The notes under the pieces were generated by a model that worked only from the letters and a program-made list of their open reading frames with translations, searched no databases and had not been told where the DNA came from. DNA of 64,000 nucleotides. Source: Symsagittifera roscoffensis. Lineage: Eukaryota; Xenacoelomorpha; Acoela; Convolutidae. The first letter of the stretch is position 1, and the number at the start of each line of letters is the position of its first letter. The position numbers and the translations under genes are program-made. The stretch lies in assembly GCF_963678635.1 (NCBI RefSeq), contig NC_087068.1, positions 33,429,436 through 33,493,435 of the forward strand, written 5' to 3'. Positions 54,958 to 64,000 of this stretch are shown here, one piece after another.

Positions 54958-55361
54958 CAGGGGCGGATCTAGGATTTTATCGAGGGGAGGATTTTCATAA
55001 AAAATTCGAAAATTTCGATGACCTTTTTTTTGAGGTCCACCAAATGATTTTTCGAGCTTTCCCAAAGCACTGTTTTGACCCTATTTTGGCTAAATTTTCT
55101 GCACCGTTGGCAAATTTTTGAAAAATCTGTCAAAAAAGCCGTTTTTGGGCACTTTTTGAAAATTTTTGACAAAAGAATCGCGTTTTTTTTCGGCGCGCGC
55201 TCCCCCTCAAAGTTAGTATATAATGGCGCCGAAGGCGCCTTTAGAAAAATTTAAGGGTCGGTCGGCTAAAAATGGATTTCTGAAAAAGTATCAAAGGGGG
55301 GACCCTTTGGGTTGGCAGGGGGTCGATTCCCTAAGGCCCCTCCCCCTTAAATCCGCCCCTG
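54958..55361. mobile_element. hAT-type MITE, copy 4
   Basis: Left duplication intact; the right one (TACACATA, 55362-55369) is followed by a changed base. Closest to copy 2. Confidence 0.88.
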
Positions 55362-55484
55362 TACACATAACATTGTAGCCCGTGTAAGCTGAAGTATTGG
55401 GAGTTTTTAATCTGATCTATTTACTATCTTGAATTTTTTGAGATCAAGGAAGGTTTGATTCTTTTCTGATAGATCAGAACTATA

Positions 55485-55966
55485 GTAACTCGATGTCTAT
55501 ATCAAGTTTCACTGGTTAACGAAAATGGTGGTTATGTGCAAAAAAATATTTGGCCATTTTTTAGTCGAATAAGTAGCCCTTTATTTATTTATTAGCTGGC
55601 TGAAGTTTATAACACTATGAACACAGAAAGCCCAAGAAAAGTGAATTACACTTGGCTCCCAAAATTAATGGCTTTCAAAATGAAACCTAGTCTCATAAGC
55701 ACTAATCTAGTCCTAGTTGAGTTCATATTGATATGAATTTCAGCCAGCTAAAAACTATTACCATCATTTGAGCTTTTTTATGCGCGAGCTGCTTTAGAAA
55801 AAAGTGGGTTCGTAATATGACAAAACGCTCACTGGCTGTGGTGGGTGGGGTGGGGTGGGGGGGCTGATGTTTGTTTTTTGGAGCCACGTATATAGAAGCT
55901 GAGGGTAATTCACTTTTCTCTATTATCACGACAGCCAAGTTCGGATTGTTTTGTAGATAGTTTCGG
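55485..55966. other. UBA3 upstream region
   Basis: No coding sequence. A G-rich run with GGTGGGTGGGGTGGGGTGG occurs at about 55840-55862. An acceptor-like TTGTTTTGTAG (ends 55956) lies 10 nt before the UBA3 ATG. Confidence 0.4.
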
Positions 55967-56243
55967 ATGGCAGCTTTCGAAATGATAGAATGTCAGTTCA
56001 TTGAAGTGCAGAGACTCCTGGAGCGGCCAAGTGCTGCATTCTCAAATGAGAAGATGTTCGAAGCTGACCCGCAGTTGTTTGCAGCGCTGCGAGGCGCCAT
56101 CCAAATTCTGGTTCTTGGGGCAGGTGGATTGGGATGTGAACTGCTAAAGGACCTGGCGATGTTGGGCTTCGAGAACCTGCACGTGATTGACATGGACACC
56201 ATCGATCTATCCAATTTGAATCGACAGTTCTTATTCAGATATT
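55967..56243 (+). CDS. UBA3: NEDD8-activating enzyme E1 catalytic subunit, first coding exon
   Basis: 92 codons from the ATG at 55967. After a variable N-terminus ([11 protein letters not shown]) comes the adenylation fold start: [22 protein letters not shown] (nucleotide-binding GxGxxG), then [20 protein letters not shown], the E1 signature with the ATP/Mg-contacting Asp and Arg residues. UBA3 with NAE1 activates NEDD8 for transfer to cullins. The exon ends at TATT|GTAAGT (56244), just after the conserved FLFR. The catalytic Cys, the rest of the adenylation domain and the C-terminal ubiquitin-fold domain are not in the window, so intron 1 is longer than 7.7 kb. No breaks. Confidence 0.9.
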
Positions 56244-56249
56244 GTAAGT

Positions 56250-57290
56250 AAACGTTTTAGGTCAGGTTTTTTTTGTCAGAGTTCTTTATACAGCCTTTTC
56301 TAATCGATATATCCCACTTGATCATTTTAGTTTTTCAAGACAGAAATTATCCTTTTCGCGGTCACCGATGGGGAATGATGGCATTCTAGACAGCTGTGAA
56401 ATTCCGCTATCTAGAAAGTGTCTGATAAATGGGCTCTTAAAATGAGTTCTTAAATTATTTACAAATCGCGCTAGCGAGCATATTATTATTCTACGAATTC
56501 ACTTTTATCTAACGCAACTCGCACATAAAAGTGCTCGACAAAGTAATCGCATATGTTCTATTTGCTATAGTTATGGCTAATTTTTGCGGTTAGTCAAGCA
56601 ACCATGGCGAAGATGCTAGGACATTAAATCATCTGCTAAGTTGCTAATACTATCATTCAGCAAAAGTGTCATCATCAATATAATACGCTCGCTAGCTTAG
56701 TTTTAAGAAAATGCGTAGCTTAGAAAATGTTTTAAGAAGCTTATGAATCTGCTGAATTTTATCAAGACATTTTCTAAAGTGCAGTGTTTCACAGTAACCG
56801 ACAAGGTTTTATGATGTTCGCTAACATTAATTTAAAAAAATTAAGAATAAATTATTGTTAGTGAACATCGTAAGTCAGATTTTTTGTAAGAGTTAATTTT
56901 ACGGTTTTTCCTAATCGATATACCCGATTCGATCAATGTAGTTTTTCAAGACAGAAATGATTTATTTCGCGCTACTGATGGGGATTAATGACATGCAATG
57001 CAATTGGAGCTAGGAGATTCTGCTTTCCAGAAAGTGTTTTGATAAATGAGCTTCGGAATTATTTCAAAAGCTTGCGATCATATTTTTATACTGCGAGTTC
57101 ACTTTTCTGACACAGTTCGCACAATTGATAGCATAGCATTAGCAATCTGATAGCATTGGCATCTGTTCTGTTTGCTATACTTATGGCTCTTTTTTGCGTT
57201 TTCTCAAGCAGTCATTGTGCAGATGCGAGGACGCGAAGTTCCTCGTATCTAGGTCAATTCTTTTTAATCAGTTTTTATTTCGTGTCAAAA
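56250..57290. repeat. Diverged tandem duplication in UBA3 intron 1
   Basis: The block at about 56260-56640 matches about 56880-57240 in order (TAATCGATATA, TAGTTTTTCAAGACAGAAAT, GATGGGGA, AGAAAGTGT, TTTGCTATA...TTATGGCT). Moderate divergence indicates an old duplication. Nothing coding. Confidence 0.7.
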
Positions 57291-57435
57291 AAATCCGTAA
57301 TAAAAAAATTGACCAATTTTCTGCCAGTGACAAAAGAATTGTATCGTACAACAGTTTTCTTTCCAATATTAAATGGCCGGTTTCTTGATGTATATGTTCT
57401 TCTGGCTGAAACTCGATAAAAATAGTAATTAGTTC

Positions 57436-57847
57436 CAGGGGCGGATCCAGGATTTTCTCCGGGGGGGTTGCGGATTTTCAATAATTTTTCCAAAATTTTG
57501 ACGACCTTTTTTTTAGGTCGACCAAATTGATTTTTCGAGCTCTCCCAAAGCACTGTTTTGGCCTTATTTTGGCAAAGTTTTCAGCGCCGCAGGCAAATTT
57601 TTGAAAAAACAGTCAAAAAAGCCGTTTTTGGGCACTTTTTGAAAAATTTTGACAAAAGAATCGCGTTTTTTTCGGCGCGCGCTCCCCCTCAAAGTTAGTA
57701 TATAATGGCGCCGAAGGCGCCTTCAGAAAAATTTTAGGGTCGGTCGGCTAAAAATGGATTTCTGAAAAAGTATGAAAGGGGGGACCCTTTGGGTTGGCAG
57801 GGGGTCGAATCCCTGAGGGCCCGCCCCCCCCCCTAAATCCGCCCCTG
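57436..57847. mobile_element. hAT-type MITE, copy 5, with mismatched flanks
   Basis: Left end CAGGGGCGGATCC preceded by unrelated AATTAGTTC; right end followed by TACACATA as in the array. The two sides therefore do not form a target duplication. Confidence 0.8.
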
Positions 57848-58492
57848 TACACATACCATTGTAGCCCGTGTAAGCTGAAGTTCGATACTTCATGATGTTA
57901 TTCCCTCTTCCCTCCCTTGCCGCATGGTTTTTCAACCCAAATACTTTCCTAAATCGATTATAGCGCGAAGTACCCACCTCACTTATTTTTGATGCTAATT
58001 GGGTTCAATCCGGGAATCATCGAAGTGCACATGCCATTGTAGCACGTTTAAGATGAAGTATTGAGAGTTTTTAATCTGATCTTTTTATCATCTTGAAATT
58101 TTGAGATCAAGGAAGGTTTGATTCTTTTCTGATTGATCAGAACTATGGTTGGGGACAAGTTTGGTTGATGGGGGACTGGTGTTTCTTTCTTGGAACAATG
58201 TACATAGAATCTGAGTAAGGTAATGGCTCTGTGCGGGAATCGAAAGCCCGCCATGAGGACGAGGCTCACATATTCTAACCACTAAACCAAAGAGTCTTGA
58301 TAAAATAGATGATTGAACATAAGTTAAACCAAAACAAAGTTCGATACTTCATGATGTGATTCTCTCCTCCCTCATTTACAAAATCATTTTTCCACCCAAA
58401 TACTCTCCTAAATCGAGTATATCGCCAAGTACCCACCTCAATTAACTATGATGCTAGTTTGGTTTAATCCGGGAATCAGCGAACTACACATA
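57848..58492. repeat. Array unit, isolated copy of the first dimer type
   Basis: Carries the variants of units 1 and 3 (GTGCACATGCC, ACAATGTACATAGAA, CCACTAAACC). It includes the tRNA-like segment at 58227-58294. Confidence 0.85.
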
Positions 58493-58860
58493 AAGGGGCG
58501 GATCTAGGATCTAGGGTTTTATCGAGGGGGGATTTTCAAAAAAAATTCGAAAATTTCGATGACCTTTTTTTTTTCAGGTCGACCAAATTGATTTTTCGAG
58601 CTCTCCCAAAGCACTGTTTTGACCCTATTTTGGCAAAATTTTGTGCGCCGCAGGCTAAATTTTTGAAAAAACTGAAAAAAGCCGTTTTTGGGCACTTTTT
58701 GAAAAATTTTGACAAAAAAATCGCGTTTTTTTTGGCGCGCGCTCCTCCTCAAAGTTAGTATATATTGGCGCCAAAGGCGCCTTTAGAAAAATTTTAGGGT
58801 CGGTCGACCAAAAATGGATTTCTGAAAAAGTATCAAAGGGGGGACCCTTCGGGTCGGCAG
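58493..58860. mobile_element. hAT-type MITE, copy 6, 3'-truncated
   Basis: First base changed (AAGGGGCGG); ends abruptly after GGGTCGGCAG, where the next element begins. Confidence 0.8.
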
Positions 58861-58862
58861 AG

Positions 58863-59272
58863 TGGAACCTGATCTAAACTACATTTTATGATTGGATAAT
58901 TTAGATATTTTACCAATGTAAAGTATTTAATATTAACCAATCATGATCCATCTAACTAACAACCCACTTATTTGTAAGTGCTGAAGTTACTTGTAATTTC
59001 AGCACCAGAGAGATTTGAATTTAACTTAGAAATTAGTTGGACTCTCCCGAGCACTTCAGCAGCCGCAATAAACCAGTATACCCTAGATCTATTGAGCCTA
59101 GCAGAGACTAGTTAAACAACCTGAGACTAGATAGTATAAGAGTAAGATTAGGATCGGTATTAGACTAAGAAGTTGCACGAATCTATCCGGCCGAAAATAA
59201 GATAGCGTGACGAGCAGACGGTGTACCCTATCCGAAATTACTCTATGAGTTAACCACATAGGTCCTAACTCA
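58863..59272 (+). repeat. Candidate 5' LTR of second element
   Basis: Starts TGGAACC right after the broken MITE and ends AACTCA two bases before TGG. It holds an AATAAA (about 59067). The 3' LTR is not in the window, so the limits are provisional. Confidence 0.45.
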
Positions 59273-59274
59273 TC

Positions 59275-59292
59275 TGGTGCGACCATAAGTCT
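59275..59292 (+). promoter_or_regulatory. Candidate primer binding site
   Basis: TGGTGCGACCATAAGTCT starts with the TGG complementary to a tRNA CCA end. The next bases (CGAAC) match the complement of a T-loop, one base out of the standard register, so the complementarity may extend into the T-arm of a primer tRNA. The tRNA is not identified. Confidence 0.4.
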
Positions 59293-59359
59293 CGAACAAG
59301 ACCTTAATAGCTTAGAATTAACCAAAATAGATTAGAAATTAGACAAAAACATTTACAAA

Positions 59360-59593
59360 ATGTTATACGACAATAATTTAATCGAAATGTCTCTACGACT
59401 CAATAGATCAGAGCCAATATTCCGAACCATAACAGAACTACCCGGAATTGGAAGAAGACCTCGAACCAGAGACGACATACGACAAAGTAGAAACTTGCCA
59501 TATAGCTATATGATAGTTCGGCAAAAGCCAGAACAAACTTTTATATTTAGAATACTACTAGCAATGAATTTAGATTTTCATTTACAAACATAA
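59360..59593 (+). CDS. Small leader ORF 1, unknown
   Basis: 77 codons, ATG start, Arg-rich in the middle (GIGRRPRTRDDIRQSRN), nothing recognised. It lies in the 5' leader of the second LTR element. It may be translated or just open by chance; its composition is less AT-driven than its surroundings. Confidence 0.35.
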   Translation: MLYDNNLIEMSLRLNRSEPIFRTITELPGIGRRPRTRDDIRQSRNLPYSYMIVRQKPEQTFIFRILLAMNLDFHLQT

Positions 59594-60525
59594 AACCTTG
59601 AAGTTAAACTTCAAAATCATTTCAGGCGCTAAACAAAATTATTAATATACAATAACGATTGATAAAAAGATCTAAGATCGTTTTCCTAAATTCTGCAGTA
59701 ATATACAAAACATGTTTGAAAAATATTTATTGAAAAATAAAAAATAAAAATTAGTAGCATGACAATAAATGGTTAGTAATCATAAATCATCCTGTTGTTC
59801 CAGCTCCATCATCTAAAACATAACAGCAATCATAAACCCACTAATATCATCAAAACACTAAATCTTTCCTTTACACACATTAAAAATTTTATTAAAACTT
59901 AAATTCACTTAATTTTAAAACCAGATCATCAAGGCTTATCCTTGGATCTTAAATCATTTTCTACTTAATTAAATTTCAAATTTGATCATCAAGGCTTATC
60001 CTTGGATCAAACAGAACAACTTTGTTCTCCCCCACCCACTTAATTAGTGTCTAACGACCTCAAACGTCGATTCACTACCCAACCCTTTCTAAATACCTAA
60101 GACTAATAGAAATTTTTAAACAAAACTAATCATTCAAATTAGGATAAACAGTGAAGAACTTCGGTTATTCATCCTTCACTTGACCCCCCCTCTTAACAGA
60201 CCCAGGATAAATCTTAGACTTAGTAAGTTTAAAATAGTACCTAACGAACTACTCGCGTTCTAATTATACCTGAACCTTGTGGATCGATTTACTATTCTCC
60301 AACCCTTGAACACAATCACTACCCCTAAGTAAGATTAAGTAAGTTAACACCTTAACTTATACTAGCCACGAGAAAGTAAAAAATCATTCTTCGGAATCGA
60401 TATACTTTTCTCTCCAACCCTGAACAAATAGACCCAGGTTAAGCTAACCAAAAAATCGTAAGAACTAACAGTTTAAGAAAATAGAAACCATTTAACAACC
60501 TTTTGCATCCGTCATCCTAAACCTT
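59594..60525. other. Leader between small ORFs
   Basis: No coding sequence. GATCATCAAGG-CTTAT-CCTTGGATC occurs twice (59924-59948 and 59984-60008) and each copy folds on itself; a packaging or translation role is possible but unproven. Confidence 0.5.
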
Positions 60526-60993
60526 ATGTCATTTAAAAACCTAGGAAATAAACAAACAATCGTTTTACACAATTGTGAAATAGATAACAAAAAATACGAC
60601 CTTGTAATCACACCTCATACACAAACAGTTGGATACATTCGAACAAAACGACAAACACTAAAAAGAAAAATAATAACTAAACAAAGACAAATAACACGAA
60701 AAAGATTTTCAAAAAATCGAAACGCATTTTCAGAATCAGAAACCAACAGTTTAGACGAACTTTACAAACTAAAAGAATCAATAGATAAAAATTGCCCAAT
60801 TCACGATCAATTATATTTCTCTGACTCAGAAACAACTTCAAATTCATCAAAAAGAGGAAAAAGAAGAATAAAAAAGCAGTATAAACACAAACCAGTACAT
60901 TTATACAATTGGAATCAACCAATTAGACACATTGATAATTACATATTAACAGTCATCGAACGAAAAAATGAGCTCAACGCACACCCCAGGTGA
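60526..60993 (+). CDS. Leader ORF 2, basic protein of unknown function
   Basis: 155 codons, ATG start. Strongly basic centre (LKRKIITKQRQITRKRFSKNR and RGKRRIKKQYKHK), Ser/Asp-rich patch between, and YNWNQPIRHIDNYIL near the end. It could bind nucleic acid. It overlaps the gag start by 26 nt in another frame (gag is +1 to it), which would allow either frameshifting or re-initiation. No family recognised. Confidence 0.55.
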   Translation: MSFKNLGNKQTIVLHNCEIDNKKYDLVITPHTQTVGYIRTKRQTLKRKIITKQRQITRKRFSKNRNAFSESETNSLDELYKLKESIDKNCPIHDQLYFSDSETTSNSSKRGKRRIKKQYKHKPVHLYNWNQPIRHIDNYILTVIERKNELNAHPR

Positions 60994-63900
60994 AGAAAGT
61001 CCAGATGATGATGAAATCTTTCCTTTTATAGTAGATGCAGATACCGATAGAGGACAGCATATATTTTGCAAAAATCTACTATTAAATTTATTTGAACCCG
61101 GAATCAGTCCATGTAAAACAGAGTTCCCAGATGTAAAAATCAAAAGACAAATCATAGACCACTACTTAAAAGATATATGCAACATAACACAACAATATGG
61201 AATCTACTCCATAGAATTCACCTCACCAAACCATAATAATAGAAAATATACAATTCAAACAGACGATCTTGATTTAGAATTTTCAAAAGTTTTTTCAGAA
61301 TATATAAAAAGCATCCAATATCATAACTCACAAAGAGCAAACTCCATATTCACCAATGAAGTTTTCGCAATAATATATAGTTATATTTCGATATTAGAAA
61401 ACGAAATCCCAATAACAAATGTCTCACCGACAGAAACATCTAAACATTTGAAAGTACGACATGAAATCACACTACTCTCTAGTTATTTAAACATCATTAA
61501 AGAAAATTTCACGAAAGACGACGTTTCACAACATACAAAACACGATCTACAAAAAATTTTGGCATGGTTCATAATAGATTATTTCACACACAATATTGAT
61601 TTAATTGCACAAGCAAGAAAAAATTTTAGACCCCAAAACTCGAACGATGATACCGCTATCACAGAACAATCAGATTATGTTTGGGACCCCGAATGGTCTC
61701 ATCCCACATTTATAAACTTCCCACAATCAATCTCAAGTCAAGCAATAAGTACGATATCTTACATAAGAGATTATGTAAAAGTAATACCATTAACTATTGA
61801 TGCAACACCATTAAACTATAATACATTTTTGCCCGATACACAAAATAATAGTTTAAACTCTACAGTCATACACAATGAAAACCTCAATGGAACTAGGAAT
61901 CTTACTCAACAAGATATCCAGACACCATCACACTTCATAAATGAAGAAATTGTACACACAACAACTACACAACAAAGTATTTCACCAATACGCCCAAATT
62001 TAACAACACCAAGAAATACAAATCCTTCACAAACACAGGTAACCTTACAATCAACCGTTAAACCTTCGGTTGCCCCTAAATATTCACATATGGATTACCA
62101 AACATACAGACCTATGACAATACCATCAAAAACACGCAAAACATTCACTAGAAACAACTTTACAGACCATAATTATAATTATACACATCCATCAAAAACA
62201 TATAATCAACCACAAAGAAATTTTAAACAATATACAAGATCTCGAAATTGGGATAACCCAATGACCCAACCTAATTCAATAAATTTCCAAACAAATCCTC
62301 CACAGGATCACAGTGAAAATTACCCATTTTTTCAACAAAATAAAAATAAAAAACAGACATCTTATCAAATGGATTATTTATCCTCAGATGATGATTTCTT
62401 ACAACCAGATATATTTGCACCAAATACTCAAGAATATCGTAGACAAGGAATACAGAGAACACGTACAAATCATAGAAATTTTTCTCCACAACCAATAGAT
62501 GCACAACATCAACAACCAATTCAACAACAAAATCTAATTAATACACAATCTTTTCAACCAATTCAACAACAAAATCCAATGACTGCACACTCGTATCAAG
62601 CATCACAAATGCAAAATGAAATACCACTCCCATATTATCTCCAGCAACATGAAATAACAAGAAACCAACTTTCAAATTTTTCTCAAATGCCAAATGCAGC
62701 AGAATCATTACAAATGACAATGAATCCATACCTTATGGGTGGATCATCAATAACATCAAACAAACCCTTAATGGTTTTCACAGGAACAGACCCTGAATAC
62801 TCTGTAGAAGATTATTTAAATGCAGTAACAGCAAACCTGATTTTAAATATTGGACCTGAACCAATTAATACGCCACTACATCAAAATTGGATACATCGAC
62901 GCACAGCGTTAATACAAACAACCTTAGATGGCGCAGCCCAAAAATGGTTTTCAGTACTACCTCTAGAAATAAAATCAAACTGGAAAAGGTTTACACAAGA
63001 ATTTTCAAAAATGTTTGACTCCGAAAGAAACAAACAACAACAAAGAGTTTTATGTAATGAAATTCGCAGATTACCAAACGAAACCATCAAGCAAATAGCA
63101 GTACGAATCGAAACACTAGTTCGAAAAGCATATTCACTAAATACGCACGACTATAAAAACACAAAGATGACAGAAATCTTAATGATGACCTTAACACCAC
63201 AATTAAGGAAAATAGCAATAAAAAAGAGAGCATCCCATCCTTCTTCAATTCGAGAACCCGATTTAGATTTTCGAAAACTAGTAGACAAATTAGAACAAGC
63301 AGAAATCACGATGAAACTAGAAGAAACAGAAAATCTGAAATTACAATACGTTAACAGAATTGAAACGACTCCCACTAATATTAATAATATACAGGAATCA
63401 GAGACAGACCTCGTTGAAAAAATCACTGAAATACTCAATATTTACGAAAAGAACCCAAACTTCAAAGGCAAACCATCTTTCAAAAAATGGTGTAATTATT
63501 GCCGACGATACGGACATAGTATTTCCGAATGTAGACAAAAACAGCAAGACAATCAAAATAAACCTCAAAAATATAAAGAACCAAATAAATCATTCTATCA
63601 ATACATGAAAAAAGATCAAAACCTACCGAACAAAACAGTCTACAGCAACAACAGTTCAGGAAAACCACTCCCGAACAATACAAACCATACAAGAAATCAA
63701 TCACCATATAACTCAAGTTATAGAGGACGATCACCAGAACGAAGAAACACGAATAATTCATCACAAAATCACTACAATAGACCAAATAGTCGAAATAACT
63801 ACTCCAGATCAAATTCAAATACACAACGATTTGTTTCTAGATCTAATTCCCAATCAAGAAATAACTACTATCCAAACAACCAATCACGAAATTCATCATA

Positions 63901-64000
63901 CAATAGGAATAGAAACTACTCCTATAATCGAAATAGAAGTTATTCAAACAACCGAAACCAGAATTACCCGAACAATCGATCAAGGAATAATTCATATAAT
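60968..64000 (+). CDS. Gag-like protein, open to the window end (over 1,010 codons)
   Basis: Starts at the ATG at 60968 and stays open to the window end. The first 250 residues form an unrecognised ordered region with DYVWDPEWSHPTF; a long Gln/Asn/Thr/Pro-rich linker follows (about 280-580). A Ty3-type capsid domain (about 590-800) has LMVFTGTDPEYSVEDYLNAV, AAQKWFSVLP and FSKMFDSERNKQQQ. A CCHC knuckle (CNYCRRYGHSISEC) lies near 842-855, then an Asn/Arg/Ser-rich basic tail. Most Ty3 Gags are 300-500 residues, so the long N-terminal half is unusual. No stop codon or frameshift is seen. Confidence 0.8.
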   Translation, partial: MSSTHTPGEESPDDDEIFPFIVDADTDRGQHIFCKNLLLNLFEPGISPCKTEFPDVKIKRQIIDHYLKDICNITQQYGIYSIEFTSPNHNNRKYTIQTDDLDLEFSKVFSEYIKSIQYHNSQRANSIFTNEVFAIIYSYISILENEIPITNVSPTETSKHLKVRHEITLLSSYLNIIKENFTKDDVSQHTKHDLQKILAWFIIDYFTHNIDLIAQARKNFRPQNSNDDTAITEQSDYVWDPEWSHPTFINFPQSISSQAISTISYIRDYVKVIPLTIDATPLNYNTFLPDTQNNSLNSTVIHNENLNGTRNLTQQDIQTPSHFINEEIVHTTTTQQSISPIRPNLTTPRNTNPSQTQVTLQSTVKPSVAPKYSHMDYQTYRPMTIPSKTRKTFTRNNFTDHNYNYTHPSKTYNQPQRNFKQYTRSRNWDNPMTQPNSINFQTNPPQDHSENYPFFQQNKNKKQTSYQMDYLSSDDDFLQPDIFAPNTQEYRRQGIQRTRTNHRNFSPQPIDAQHQQPIQQQNLINTQSFQPIQQQNPMTAHSYQASQMQNEIPLPYYLQQHEITRNQLSNFSQMPNAAESLQMTMNPYLMGGSSITSNKPLMVFTGTDPEYSVEDYLNAVTANLILNIGPEPINTPLHQNWIHRRTALIQTTLDGAAQKWFSVLPLEIKSNWKRFTQEFSKMFDSERNKQQQRVLCNEIRRLPNETIKQIAVRIETLVRKAYSLNTHDYKNTKMTEILMMTLTPQLRKIAIKKRASHPSSIREPDLDFRKLVDKLEQAEITMKLEETENLKLQYVNRIETTPTNINNIQESETDLVEKITEILNIYEKNPNFKGKPSFKKWCNYCRRYGHSISECRQKQQDNQNKPQKYKEPNKSFYQYMKKDQNLPNKTVYSNNSSGKPLPNNTNHTRNQSPYNSSYRGRSPERRNTNNSSQNHYNRPNSRNNYSRSNSNTQRFVSRSNSQSRNNYYPNNQSRNSSYNRNRNYSYNRNRSYSNNRNQNYPNNRSRNNSYN

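Larger units (their letters stand above)
51185..55484. repeat. Higher-order tandem array, four 1.05-kb units
   Basis: Units start at 51185, 52242, 53290 and 54345 with GTTCGATACTTCATGATG (or one mismatch); periods are 1057, 1048 and 1055 bp. Units 1 and 3 share variants against units 2 and 4 (for example ACAATGTACATAGAA versus ACATTGTACATAAAA), so the array grew by copying a 2.1-kb dimer. Each unit has a half with a minus-strand tRNA-like segment and a related half carrying a hAT-type MITE. A truncated fifth start ends at about 55484. Confidence 0.9.
58863..64000 (+). mobile_element. Second LTR retrotransposon, 5' part
   Basis: Candidate LTR 58863-59272 (TG...CA), primer-site candidate at 59275, a long AT-rich leader with two small ORFs, then a gag-like frame that continues past the window. 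All frames are uninterrupted, so the copy may be young. Pol is outside the window. The gag tail and zinc knuckle resemble those of the Ty3 element at 21475-35871. Confidence 0.7.

Noticed and set aside
51185-58860. CRISPR-like array
   Set aside because: The repeats are about 1.05 kb long with no short spacers; it is a higher-order tandem repeat in an animal genome.
62271-63824. Minus-strand ORFs across the second gag
   Set aside because: Phe/Tyr/Val-rich mirror frames of an Asn/Lys/Gln-rich coding strand.

Overview
This is animal nuclear DNA, most likely from an invertebrate, and it is very rich in transposons. Two host genes anchor it. The first is cytosolic seryl-tRNA synthetase (SARS1-like), in three exons at 7051-7263, 10098-11289 and 36036-36193. 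The second is the 5' part of UBA3, the catalytic subunit of the NEDD8-activating enzyme, at 55967-56243. Both have GT-AG introns. The mobile-element mix (Polinton, BEL/Pao, Ty3 with env, FLYWCH-type Mutator, hAT MITE, 2A-carrying non-LTR element) fits Metazoa. I cannot name the phylum.

Layout. 2-2055: an unrecognised, broken coding region. 4244-6939: a decayed non-LTR-type reverse transcriptase with a PHD finger and a restriction-like endonuclease tail, ending just before SARS1 exon 1. 7264-10097: SARS1 intron 1, full of old repeats. 11290-36035: SARS1 intron 2, 24.7 kb. It holds an intact 1328-aa non-LTR element on the minus strand (14722-18708) with a 2A-type recoding motif, and a complex Ty3-type LTR element (21475-35871) inserted about 160 bp before the last exon. 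A 5'-truncated non-LTR element has destroyed the 5' end of the Ty3 element. 37873-44996: a 3.57-kb tandem duplication. Each copy joins a BEL/Pao pol remnant, a captured piece of SARS1 intron 2 plus exon 3, and a Polinton remnant; Polinton DNA polymerase B remains continue to about 46480. 47366-49159: a Mutator-like element with a 9-bp target duplication. 51185-55394 and 57880-58860: a 1.05-kb tandem repeat arranged as a 2.1-kb dimer, each unit with a tRNA-like segment and a hAT-type MITE. 58863-64000: the 5' part of a second LTR retrotransposon with an intact gag-like frame that runs off the window.

The most interesting system is the Ty3 element at 21475-35871. Besides gag, protease, RT, RNase H, integrase and env it carries three extras: a TARG1/OARD1-type macro domain between protease and RT, with the catalytic Lys and Asp positions kept; a two-exon gene on the opposite strand in the pol-env gap, with phase-matched splice sites and a downstream poly(A) signal; and a 28-codon leader exon with a strong donor inside the env start, in phase with an acceptor before a downstream accessory frame. 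This layout resembles that of complex retroviruses (antisense gene plus multiply spliced accessory gene). The present copy is damaged in pol and env, but the antisense gene is uninterrupted.

The repeats explain one another. The two SARS1-derived copies at 40355-41038 and 43906-44591 lack the Ty3 insertion and so serve as empty-site controls that fix its ends and its ACAG target duplication. The non-MITE half of the 51-58-kb repeat does the same for the hAT MITE.
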